Shown here one piece after another: positions 8,188 to 26,055 of a stretch of 64,000 bases of DNA; position 1 is the stretch's first letter, and the number at the start of each line of letters is the position of its first letter. The notes under the pieces were generated by a model that worked only from the letters and a program-made list of their open reading frames with translations, did not search any database and was not told where the DNA came from. This DNA is from Angustibacter sp049994355 (GTDB taxonomy: Bacteria > Actinomycetota > Actinomycetes > Actinomycetales > Angustibacteraceae). The DNA is taken from the NCBI RefSeq assembly GCF_049994355.1, contig NZ_CP188257.1, forward strand, positions 4,092,001 to 4,156,000, given 5' to 3'. The position numbers and the translations under genes are program-made.

Positions 8188-8423
8188 GCCTGGCCCTCCG
8201 AACGGGTCCGGATGCCGAGCTCGTACTCGCGCAGCACCGTGTAGATGCGGGCGATGTCGCGACGGACGGCGCGCAGCCGACCGTGGCTCTCGAGCTGGCC
8301 GGTGGCCGACTGGAAGCGCAGGTTGAACAGCTCTTCCTTGGCCTTGCGCAGCTCCTCGACGAGGCGCTCCTCGGTCATCTCGGCCAGGGCCGAGGTCGTG
8401 AGGTCCTTGGAACCAACGGACAT
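8184..8423 (-). CDS. rpmC: 50S ribosomal protein L29
   Basis: 79-residue helical hairpin protein near the exit tunnel. The core ELRKAKEELFNLRFQSATGQ and DIARIYTVLREYEL are typical. Overlaps rpsQ by four bases and rplP by one. Confidence 0.97.
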   Translation of the reverse strand: MSVGSKDLTTSALAEMTEERLVEELRKAKEELFNLRFQSATGQLESHGRLRAVRRDIARIYTVLREYELGIRTRSEGQA

Positions 8424-8842
8424 CAGAGGTCACCGCCTTCACGCCGCACGAAACGGCACTTCATGGGGAGCTTGTGCATCGCCCGCAGCATCGCCTCGCG
8501 GGCGATCGGCTCCGGGACGCCGGACAGCTCGAACATCACGCGTCCGGGCTTGACGTTGGCGATCCACCACTCCGGGGAACCCTTACCGGAACCCATGCGG
8601 GTCTCGGCGGGCTTCTTGGTCAGCGGACGGTCCGGGTAGATGTTGATCCACACCTTGCCGCCACGCTTGATGTGCCGGGTCATGGCGATACGCGCGGACT
8701 CGATCTGCCGGTTGGTGACGTAGGCGGGCTCGAGAGCCTGGATGCCGTAGTCGCCGAAGGCGATCGCGGTGCCGCCCTTGGCAGCGCCCGAGCGACCCGG
8801 GTGGTGCTGCTTGCGGTGCTTCACACGACGAGGGATCAGCAT
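8423..8842 (-). CDS. rplP: 50S ribosomal protein L16
   Basis: 139 residues. MLIPRRVKHRKQHHPGR at the N-terminus and GGKVWINIYPDRPLTKKPAE are diagnostic. It sits near the peptidyl-transferase centre and is needed for late assembly. One-base overlap with rpmC, three bases from rpsC. Confidence 0.98.
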   Translation of the reverse strand: MLIPRRVKHRKQHHPGRSGAAKGGTAIAFGDYGIQALEPAYVTNRQIESARIAMTRHIKRGGKVWINIYPDRPLTKKPAETRMGSGKGSPEWWIANVKPGRVMFELSGVPEPIAREAMLRAMHKLPMKCRFVRREGGDL

Positions 8843-8845
8843 GGC

Positions 8846-9670
8846 TCAGCCCTCCGTTGCCGGGGTAGCGGTGGCCTCTGCGGGAGCGGACTCAGCGGCC
8901 GCCGGGGCGTCGCTGCGCGCGCCACGGGTCGGACGGTCGCCACGCGCGCCGCGCGCGGGACGGTCGCTGCGGTCACTGCGCGGGCCGCGGGGCGCGCGGG
9001 GGGCAGCGGCCTGCTGCTGCGCGAGCTCCTTGGCGGTGACGTCGCCCTTGTAGATCCACACCTTGACGCCGATCCGGCCGAACGTCGTGCGGGCCTCGTA
9101 CAGGCCGTAGTCGATGTTCGCGCGCAGTGTGTGCAGCGGGACGCGACCCTCGCGGTAGAACTCCGAGCGCGACATCTCGGCGCCACCAAGGCGACCGGAG
9201 CACTGCACCCGAATGCCCTTGGCGCCGGCGCGCAGGGAGCTCTGCATCCCCTTGCGCATGGCACGACGGAACGACACGCGGGCGGAGAGCTGCTCGGCGA
9301 TGCCCTGGGCGACCAGCTGCGCGTCGATCTCGGGGTTCTTGACCTCGAGGATGTTCAGCTGGACCTGCTTGCCCGTGAGCTTCTCGAGCTCGCCGCGGAT
9401 GCGGTCGGCCTCGGCGCCGCGGCGGCCGATGACGATGCCCGGACGCGCGGTGTGGATGTCGACGCGGACGCGGTCACGCGTGCGCTCGATCTCCACCTTC
9501 GAGATGCCGGCCCGCTCCATGCCCGTGGACATGAGCTTGCGGATCTCGACGTCTTCCTTCACGTAGTCGCGGTAGCGCTGACCCGGCTTGGTGCTGTCGG
9601 CGAACCAACGGCTCTTGTGGTCGGTGGTGATGCCGAGACGGAACCCGTGCGGGTTGACCTTCTGTCCCAC
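8846..9670 (-). CDS. rpsC: 30S ribosomal protein S3 with basic C-terminal tail
   Basis: 274 residues. The KH domain (GIVIGRRGAEADRIRGEL) and the S3 C-terminal domain (GRLGGAEMSRSEFYREGRVP) are intact up to about residue 220. A ~50-residue tail follows, made of short Arg-Gly-Asp repeats (PARGARGDRPTRGARSD) and then an Ala/Glu/Thr-rich end. Such tails vary between actinobacteria. The start codon is GTG at 9670, sharing one base with the rplV stop (TAGTG). Confidence 0.96.
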   Translation of the reverse strand: MGQKVNPHGFRLGITTDHKSRWFADSTKPGQRYRDYVKEDVEIRKLMSTGMERAGISKVEIERTRDRVRVDIHTARPGIVIGRRGAEADRIRGELEKLTGKQVQLNILEVKNPEIDAQLVAQGIAEQLSARVSFRRAMRKGMQSSLRAGAKGIRVQCSGRLGGAEMSRSEFYREGRVPLHTLRANIDYGLYEARTTFGRIGVKVWIYKGDVTAKELAQQQAAAPRAPRGPRSDRSDRPARGARGDRPTRGARSDAPAAAESAPAEATATPATEG

Positions 9671-10071
9671 TAGCGGGTCCTCCCCTTCGTGGCGGCCTTC
9701 TTGCTCTGGCCGGTGGTATCGGTGTCGACAGTGCCCACGACCACGGTGATGTGGCTCGTGCGCTTGCGGATCCGGTAGGCACGCCCCTGGGCGCGCGGAC
9801 GGAACCGCTTCATCGTCGGGCCCTCGTCGACGTACGCCTCCTGGACGACCAGGTCACGCTCGTCGAAGGCCTCGGAGGCCTTGTCCGCCTTGACCCGCGC
9901 GTTGGCGACGGCGCTGAGCAGCACCTTGCGGATCGGCTCGCTGGCCGCCTGCGGAGCGAACTGCAGCACCGCGGAGGCCTGCGTCGCGTCCTTTCCTCGG
10001 ATGAGGTCGACGACGCGCCGGGCCTTCTGGGGCGTGACACGGACGTACCGCGCCTGCGCCTTGGCTTCCAT
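9670..10071 (-). CDS. rplV: 50S ribosomal protein L22
   Basis: 133 residues. ARYVRVTPQKARRVVDLIRG and the beta-hairpin region GPTMKRFRPRAQGRAYRIRKRTSH that lines the exit tunnel are present. The tail after residue 115 (TTGQSKKAATKGRTR) is basic and variable. 53 bases separate it from rpsS. Confidence 0.97.
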   Translation of the reverse strand: MEAKAQARYVRVTPQKARRVVDLIRGKDATQASAVLQFAPQAASEPIRKVLLSAVANARVKADKASEAFDERDLVVQEAYVDEGPTMKRFRPRAQGRAYRIRKRTSHITVVVGTVDTDTTGQSKKAATKGRTR

Positions 10072-10124
10072 TGCTGTCCCTTGTCTCTCGGTGAGTTTCG
10101 TTGTGTCCGGTGAGTGCCGGCGCG

Positions 10125-10406
10125 TCAGCGCCGGCGACCCTTGCGGTCGTCCTTCTCGTGCCCGCGGAAAGTGCGGGTCGGAGCGAACTCACCGAGCTTG
10201 TGGCCGACCATCGACTCGGTCACGAAGACCGGGACGTGCTTGCGGCCGTCGTGAACGGCGATCGTGTGACCGAGCATGTCCGGCACGATCATCGAGCGCC
10301 GGGACCAGGTCTTGATGACGTTCTTGGTCCCCTTCTCGTTCTGCACGTCCACCTTCTTCTGCAGGTGGTCGTCGACGAAGGGGCCCTTCTTCAGACTACG
10401 AGGCAT
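10125..10406 (-). CDS. rpsS: 30S ribosomal protein S19
   Basis: 93 residues, normal length. PRSLKKGPFVDDHL at the N-terminus and VGHKLGEFAPTRTFRGHEKD at the C-terminus are diagnostic. Located in the 30S head, contacting S13. Between rplB and rplV as in all S10 operons. Confidence 0.98.
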   Translation of the reverse strand: MPRSLKKGPFVDDHLQKKVDVQNEKGTKNVIKTWSRRSMIVPDMLGHTIAVHDGRKHVPVFVTESMVGHKLGEFAPTRTFRGHEKDDRKGRRR

Positions 10407-10419
10407 GTGTCAGGGCTCC

Positions 10420-11256
<837 letters not shown>

Positions 11257-11297
11257 AGCTCAAAGTCCTCTTCGAAGTTCTCTCGTCGGCAGCCCGG

Positions 11298-11609
11298 TCA
11301 GGAGACCGGACCCCCGAAGATGTCGATGGACCCCTCGCTCAGGGTCACGATCGCCCGCTTGGTGTCCTTGCGCTTGCCCATGCCGAACCGCGTGCGACGG
11401 GTCTTGCCCTTGCGGTTCAGCGTGTTGACCGACTTCACCTTGACGCCGAACACCTGCTCGACCGCGATCTTGATCTCGGTCTTGTTGGCGCGCGGGTCCA
11501 CGACGAAGGTGTAGGCACCATCGTCCAGCAGGCCGTAGCTCTTCTCGGAGACCACGGGGGCGAGCAGGATGTCCCGCGGGTTCTTCTGCAGGGCGCTCTC
11601 GGTGCTCAC
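11298..11609 (-). CDS. rplW: 50S ribosomal protein L23
   Basis: 103 residues. Sits at the exit-tunnel mouth and docks SRP and trigger factor. Core: DILLAPVVSEKSYGLLDDGAY and FVVDPRANKTEIKIAVEQVF. The start is GTG at 11609, overlapping the rplD stop by four bases (GTGA). A longer in-frame reading from 11,732 lies over rplD and is Arg/Gly-rich shadow sequence. Confidence 0.96.
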   Translation of the reverse strand: MSTESALQKNPRDILLAPVVSEKSYGLLDDGAYTFVVDPRANKTEIKIAVEQVFGVKVKSVNTLNRKGKTRRTRFGMGKRKDTKRAIVTLSEGSIDIFGGPVS

Positions 11610-12295
11610 TTCGCAGCCTCCTCGTCGGCGGCCTCGGACTCGGTGGCCACGGCCTTGGCGCTCTTGCCCTTGACCGGCCCGGCCACGAACGCGTCGAACG
11701 CACCCGAGGTGAAGACCACGTCGTCGGAGCACAGCACGTCGTAGGTGTTGAGCTGGTCGGGCACGATCACGTGCACGCGGTCGACGTTGGACAGGCTCTT
11801 CCAGCCGGTCACGTCGGCGCGCTCGACGACCACGAGCAGGTGCTTGCGGTCAGACACGGCGGCCAGTGCGGCCACAGCGGCCTTGGTGGACGGTGCGTCA
11901 CCCTCGACCAGCGAGGAGAGCACGTGCACCCGGCCGTTGCGGGCCCGGTCGGACAGGGCGCCACGCAGGGCGGCGGCCTTCATCTTCTTCGGGGTGCGCT
12001 GGCTGTAGTCACGCGGCTGAGGGCCGTGCACCACGCCACCACCGGCGAACTGCGGCGCGCGGGTCGAGCCCTGACGGGCGCGGCCGGTGCCCTTCTGCCG
12101 GTACGGCTTGCGACCACCACCGCGGACCTCGCCGCGGGTCTTGGTCGAGGCGGTGCCCTGGCGGGCCGCGGCCTGCTGGGCCACCACGACCTGGTGGATC
12201 AGTGGCACGTTCGTCTGCACGTCGAAGATCTCGGCGGGCAGCTCGACCGTGCCGGCCGTCGTGCCGGCCGGGGAGAGGACGTCGATCGTCGTCAT
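11606..12295 (-). CDS. rplD: 50S ribosomal protein L4
   Basis: 229 residues. The extended tunnel loop (TRGEVRGGGRKPYRQKGTG) and the C-terminal globular domain (NVDRVHVIVPDQLNTYDVL) are present. In gamma-proteobacteria L4 represses the S10 operon; in actinobacteria this is not established. C-terminal tail of ~25 residues is Ala/Glu-rich and variable. Five bases from rplC. Confidence 0.97.
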   Translation of the reverse strand: MTTIDVLSPAGTTAGTVELPAEIFDVQTNVPLIHQVVVAQQAAARQGTASTKTRGEVRGGGRKPYRQKGTGRARQGSTRAPQFAGGGVVHGPQPRDYSQRTPKKMKAAALRGALSDRARNGRVHVLSSLVEGDAPSTKAAVAALAAVSDRKHLLVVVERADVTGWKSLSNVDRVHVIVPDQLNTYDVLCSDDVVFTSGAFDAFVAGPVKGKSAKAVATESEAADEEAAK

Positions 12296-12299
12296 GGCG

Positions 12300-12956
12300 T
12301 CAGGCCCCCTTCACAGTGAGCTTCGCGGCGGTCTTGACCAGCACCACGCCACCCTTGGGGCCGGGAACGGCGCCCTTGATGAGCAGCAGACCCTTGTCGG
12401 CGTCGATGGCGTGCAAGGTCAGGTTCTGGGTGGTCATGCGCACGTGGCCCATACGACCGGCCATCTTCAGGCCCTTGAACACGCGGCCGGGCGTCGAGGC
12501 CCCGCCGATGGAACCGGGCTTGCGGTGGTTGCGGTGCGCACCGTGGGAGGCGCCGACGCCGTGGAAGCCGTGACGCTTCATGACACCGGCCGTGCCCTTG
12601 CCCTTCGTGGTGCCCACGACGTCGACCTTCTGGCCGGCCTCGAACACCTCGACGGTGAGCTCCTGCCCGAGGGCGTACTCACCGGCATCGGTGGTACGCA
12701 GCTCGACCAGGTGGCGACGCGGAGTGACACCGGCCTTCGCGAAGTGACCGGCCATCGGCTGGTTCACCTTGCGAGGGTCGATCGCGCCGTACGCGATCTG
12801 GACGGCGTCGTAGCCGTCGCTGTCGGAGGTACGGACCTGGGTGACGACGCACGGCCCGGCCTGGACGACGGTGACCGGAACCAGCCGGCCGTTCTCGTCC
12901 CAGACCTGGGTCATGCCGAGCTTCTCACCCAGGACGCCCTGAATCTGCTTGGTCAT
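12300..12956 (-). CDS. rplC: 50S ribosomal protein L3
   Basis: 218 residues. Conserved N-terminus GVLGEKLGMTQVWDENG, the tunnel-reaching extension with GFHGVGASHGAHRNHRKPGS, and VFKGLKMAGRMGH are all present. Early assembly protein, second gene of the S10 operon. Confidence 0.98.
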   Translation of the reverse strand: MTKQIQGVLGEKLGMTQVWDENGRLVPVTVVQAGPCVVTQVRTSDSDGYDAVQIAYGAIDPRKVNQPMAGHFAKAGVTPRRHLVELRTTDAGEYALGQELTVEVFEAGQKVDVVGTTKGKGTAGVMKRHGFHGVGASHGAHRNHRKPGSIGGASTPGRVFKGLKMAGRMGHVRMTTQNLTLHAIDADKGLLLIKGAVPGPKGGVVLVKTAAKLTVKGA

Positions 12957-12967
12957 TGAAGGGTCCC

Positions 12968-13276
12968 TTAGAGCTTGATCTCGATGTTCACGTCAGCCGG
13001 CAGGTCGAGACGCATGAGCGAGTCGACGGCCTTCGGCGTGGGATCGATGATGTCGATGAGGCGCTTGTGCGTGCGCATCTCGAAGTGCTCGCGGCTGTCC
13101 TTGTACTTGTGCGGCGAACGGATGACGCAGTAGACGTTCTTCTCCGTCGGCAGCGGCACCGGACCAACGACCGTCGCACCAGCGCGCGTCACCGTGTCGA
13201 CGATCTTGCGCGCCGAGCTGTCGATGACCTCGTGGTCGTAGGACTTCAGCCGGATGCGGATCTTCTGTCCCGCCAT
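12968..13276 (-). CDS. rpsJ: 30S ribosomal protein S10 (NusE)
   Basis: 102 residues. KIRIRLKSYDHEVIDSSARK and SPHKYKDSREHFEMRTHKR are diagnostic. S10 also acts as NusE in transcription antitermination with NusB and NusG. First gene of the S10 operon. It is preceded by ~390 bases of untranslated DNA holding a promoter-like site, a leader element shared with rpsL, and the tuf terminator. Confidence 0.98.
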   Translation of the reverse strand: MAGQKIRIRLKSYDHEVIDSSARKIVDTVTRAGATVVGPVPLPTEKNVYCVIRSPHKYKDSREHFEMRTHKRLIDIIDPTPKAVDSLMRLDLPADVNIEIKL

Positions 13277-13347
13277 CGCTTCGGTTAACTCTCTCTCGCT
13301 GCTCGGTGTCCCGGTTCGGCGGTAGCCGCTCCGGGTGGCGACCTGTC

Positions 13348-13371
13348 CGACCCCCGAGGTCGGGCGTGTCG
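13348..13371 (-). promoter_or_regulatory. rpsJ leader element, shared with rpsL leader
   Basis: 24 bases that match the rpsL leader (18061-18084) at 23 positions. On the RNA it reads CGACACGCCC, then a stem with a five-base loop (CCGACC at 13347-13352, GGTCGG at 13358-13363 on the plus strand). It lies about 72 bases upstream of the rpsJ start codon. Two ribosomal operons carrying the same leader sequence suggests a common regulatory input; function is inferred only. Confidence 0.5.
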
Positions 13372-13546
13372 CGCTTGCGCCACGCGCCGAGGCTGCGCAT
13401 CTGCGATGCTGGTCCTCGTCGGGTCTTCTTGGTCACCGGCCAGGGCCGGACGTCGACACGCTTTCCCCGCCGTGAGGCGGAGCGCCGAGAGCCGCCCACC
13501 AACTCGTGGTGGTCAGCCGCACCGGGGCGCGTCGAGCAACTTGTCT

Positions 13547-13552
13547 ATTGTG
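13547..13552 (-). promoter_or_regulatory. Possible extended -10 of the rpsJ (S10 operon) promoter
   Basis: On the minus strand TGG precedes CACAAT (complement of 13547-13552), an extended -10-like pattern. TTCGCC lies 19 bases further upstream. The match to consensus is weak, but it is the best candidate in the tuf-rpsJ gap and is placed downstream of the tuf terminator. It predicts a leader of about 265 bases. Confidence 0.35.
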
Positions 13553-13622
13553 CCAGAGGCACCCGTGCCTTGGCGAATCCGCTCGAGGCGGCTGCCGGGC
13601 AGCAGGGCTCCGGCCGTGCCGC

Positions 13623-13649
13623 GGGGCCCGGGCGTAGCGCCCGAGCCCC
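13623..13649 (-). terminator. tuf terminator hairpin
   Basis: Arms GGGGCCCGGGC (13623-13633) and GCCCGAGCCCC (13639-13649) pair fully on the RNA with one G-U pair and a five-base loop. It starts 20 bases after the tuf stop codon. There is no U-tract, as is common for actinobacterial hairpins. Confidence 0.65.
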
Positions 13650-13669
13650 GTGGCCGGTGGTGCTTTGGA

Positions 13670-14866
<1,197 letters not shown>

Positions 14867-14956
14867 TGTGGGTCCTCCTCAGGACTGGGTGTTTGTTGCC
14901 GCGGTTCTGGGTGATGCGGCTGGTCTGTGTTGTCTGGAGCTGGTGGAACGAGCTGG

Positions 14957-14970
14957 CCGGCCGAAGCCGG
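14957..14970 (-). other. Small UUCG-loop hairpin overlapping the fusA-tuf junction
   Basis: On the minus strand CCGGC-TTCG-GCCGG forms a very stable tetraloop stem immediately after the fusA stop codon (14972-14974). It may protect or process the fusA 3' end. It is too short to be called a terminator with confidence. Confidence 0.35.
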
Positions 14971-14971
14971 G

Positions 14972-17074
<2,103 letters not shown>

Positions 17075-17141
17075 GGTTTCCTGCCCGTCTACGTCGTGTG
17101 TGTCCTGGCGGTGGGGTGGGGGCCGGTCCGGCCCCCCGTCA

Positions 17142-17612
17142 TCACCAGCGGTAGTGCGCGAAGGCCTTGTTCGACTCGGCCATCTTGTGGGTGTCCTCGC
17201 GGCGCTTCACAGCGGCACCGAGGCCGTTGCTCGCGTCCAGGATCTCGTTCATCAGGCGCTCGGTCATGGTCTTCTCACGACGGTCGCGCGAGTAGTTGAC
17301 CAGCCAGCGCAGCGCGAGGGTCGTGGAGCGGTTCGCCTTGACCTCGATCGGCACCTGGTAGGTGGCGCCACCGACGCGACGGCTCTTGACCTCGATCGCC
17401 GGCTTGACGTTGTCCAGGGCACGCTTCAGCGTCACCACCGGGTCGGTGCCGGTCTTCTCCTGGGCGCCCTCGAGGGCGCCGTAGACGATCCGCTCGGCAA
17501 CGGACTTCTTGCCGTCGAGCAGGATCTTGTTGACCAGCTGGGTGACCAGCGGCGAGTTGTACACCGGGTCGACGACCAGCGGCCGCTTCGGGGCGGGACC
17601 CTTGCGGGGCAT
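17142..17612 (-). CDS. rpsG: 30S ribosomal protein S7
   Basis: 156 residues, the usual bacterial length. PRKGPAPKRPLVVDPVY and the signature VGGATYQVPIEV are present. Organises the 30S head; in E. coli it autoregulates the str operon. The ATG at 17612 shares one base with the rpsL stop (TAATG). A longer in-frame reading lies antisense-like over rpsL and was rejected. Confidence 0.97.
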   Translation of the reverse strand: MPRKGPAPKRPLVVDPVYNSPLVTQLVNKILLDGKKSVAERIVYGALEGAQEKTGTDPVVTLKRALDNVKPAIEVKSRRVGGATYQVPIEVKANRSTTLALRWLVNYSRDRREKTMTERLMNEILDASNGLGAAVKRREDTHKMAESNKAFAHYRW

Positions 17613-17986
17613 TAGCTCTTCTCCTTCTTGGCGCCGTAGCGGCTGCGAGCCTGCTTGCGGCCGCGCACACCCTGGGTGTCGAGCGAGCCGCGGACGATCT
17701 TGTACCGGACGCCCGGGAGGTCCTTCACACGGCCGCCACGCACGAGCACGATCGAGTGCTCCTGCAGGTTGTGACCCACACCCGGGATGTACGCCGTGAC
17801 CTCGATGCCGCTGGTCAGGCGGACGCGAGCCACCTTGCGCAGCGCCGAGTTCGGCTTCTTGGGGGTCGTCGTGTAGACGCGCGTGCACACGCCCCGCCGC
17901 TGCGGGCTCCCCTTGAGTGCGGGGGTCTTGGTCTTCGTGACCTTGTCCTGCCGACCCTTTCGGACCAGCTGCTGGATCGTGGGCAC
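17612..17986 (-). CDS. rpsL: 30S ribosomal protein S12
   Basis: Decoding-centre protein. 124 residues. The streptomycin-relevant lysines are the sensitive (wild-type) residues: Lys43 in TTTPKKPNS and Lys88 in GGRVKDLPG, so no ribosomal streptomycin resistance is encoded here. First gene of the str operon, with its own promoter about 200 bases upstream. Confidence 0.98.
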   Translation of the reverse strand: MPTIQQLVRKGRQDKVTKTKTPALKGSPQRRGVCTRVYTTTPKKPNSALRKVARVRLTSGIEVTAYIPGVGHNLQEHSIVLVRGGRVKDLPGVRYKIVRGSLDTQGVRGRKQARSRYGAKKEKS

Positions 17987-18060
17987 CCTGTCTCCGTCTC
18001 TTGCGCGGTCATGCTGTCAGTGATGGTTCGTGTACGTGGTGCGCTCCAGGGCTCCGCCCA

Positions 18061-18084
18061 CGACCCCCGAGGTCGGGAGTGTCG
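18061..18084 (-). promoter_or_regulatory. rpsL leader element, shared with rpsJ leader
   Basis: 23 of 24 bases match the rpsJ leader element at 13348-13371. CGACC (18061-18065) and GGTCG (18071-18075) can form a short stem. It lies 75 bases upstream of the rpsL ATG and about 100 bases downstream of the predicted transcription start. The similar distance to the first codon in both operons argues for a leader function. Confidence 0.5.
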
Positions 18085-18189
18085 GACGATGCCGCCGCGC
18101 GGTTCTTTGCCCCGCTGCTCGCGCCGCACCCGACAGCCTGAGAGCGTCGGCGGGCGCGCACGCCCGGGTCTCCCCAGGCACGGAGCACA

Positions 18190-18219
18190 ACTTTACCCGC
18201 CCGTGCTCAGCCTGGTCAA
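18190..18219 (-). promoter_or_regulatory. rpsL (str operon) promoter
   Basis: On the minus strand a TTGACC -35 (complement of 18214-18219) and a TAAAGT -10 (complement of 18190-18195) are separated by 18 bases. This is a good housekeeping-sigma match. It predicts a start near 18183 and a leader of about 197 bases before rpsL. Confidence 0.65.
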
Positions 18220-18240
18220 AACGAGGCGAGTCCGGACGTC

Positions 18241-18272
18241 GGCGGTCCCACCCCGCGAAGGGCGGGACCGCC
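18241..18272 (-). terminator. rpoC terminator hairpin
   Basis: GGCGGTCCC (18241-18249) pairs with GGGACCGCC (18264-18272), with further G-C pairs inside around a CGAA/TTCG loop. It lies 15 bases after the rpoC stop, upstream of the rpsL promoter. It has no U-tract but is very stable. Confidence 0.7.
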
Positions 18273-18286
18273 TGTCCAGCAGTCGA

Positions 18287-22159
<3,873 letters not shown>

Positions 22160-22225
22160 GTGTGTCCTTCTCTCAGTCTTCTCGGTCGATCGGGTCTGAC
22201 GGTCGGTTGACGGCTAGCTGCTCCG

Positions 22226-25702
<3,477 letters not shown>

Positions 25703-25766
25703 GGAGGGTCCTTCCACGGGCCTTTGATGCGGTAAGTACGCACGCCGATCGACCCGGCGCTGGGAA

Positions 25767-25796
25767 GAGCACGTATGTGCTCACCCCGTCGACGGG
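25767..25796 (-). other. Two adjacent hairpins in the rpoB leader
   Basis: GAGCAC (25767-25772) pairs with GTGCTC (25777-25782) around a four-base loop. Directly beside it, CCCGTCGACGGG (25785-25796) is a perfect 12-bp palindrome. Both lie in the predicted untranslated rpoB leader and could modulate elongation or stability. Confidence 0.4.
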
Positions 25797-25822
25797 TAGA
25801 GATACAGGCAGCGCAAAGCGCA

Positions 25823-25851
25823 AGCATACACGACACAGGGCACGCTGCGAA
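25823..25851 (-). promoter_or_regulatory. rpoB promoter
   Basis: On the minus strand TATGCT (complement of 25823-25828) with TTCGCA (complement of 25846-25851) at 17-base spacing. A perfect TTGACA (25859-25864) lies a little further upstream but is 30 bases from TATGCT, too far to serve it. It predicts a leader of about 115 bases. Confidence 0.55.
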
Positions 25852-26055
25852 ACGCCCCTGTCAAGGTCACTCGCGGCCCGCACGGGACTAGCCCGGGGCC
25901 GCCGCGGTGACGACAACGGTGCGCTGCGCCACGAGGATGGCCCTGATAGGCGCTGACGTCAAGATCCCAGCCTGAGAAACGGCGTGGCGAGGTGCCCTCG
26001 AGCGTGCCGTCCGGACCCATCGACAGAGCCGGTCGGCAGGGTCACACTGAGCCCC

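Larger units (their letters stand above)
13277..13669. other. 393-base gene-free region between tuf and rpsJ
   Basis: No supported gene. On the minus strand it holds, in order of transcription, the tuf terminator hairpin (13623-13649), a weak promoter for rpsJ (about 13547-13580) and a ~265-base rpsJ leader with the 24-base element shared with rpsL (13348-13371). Open frames crossing it are Arg/Pro-rich without a ribosome site. Confidence 0.6.
17987..18286. other. 300-base rpoC-rpsL intergenic region
   Basis: No gene. It contains the rpoC terminator hairpin (18241-18272), a good sigma-A-type promoter for rpsL (18190-18219) and a ~200-base rpsL leader with the element shared with rpsJ (18061-18084). 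Confidence 0.6.
25703..26055. other. 353-base divergent region between rpoB and the lipoprotein gene
   Basis: No gene. The rpoB side holds a ~115-base leader with two stem-forming repeats and a promoter-like pair at 25823-25851. The right half, toward the lipoprotein GTG at 26056, shows no convincing promoter. Confidence 0.55.

Noticed and set aside
25703..25717. GTG at 25717 as the rpoB start
   Set aside because: It would put the good GGAAGGA ribosome site inside the gene; the TTG at 25702 matches the known actinobacterial N-terminus.
25859..25864. Perfect TTGACA as the -35 of the rpoB promoter
   Set aside because: It is 30 bases from TATGCT and has no -10-like hexamer at 16-19 bases.
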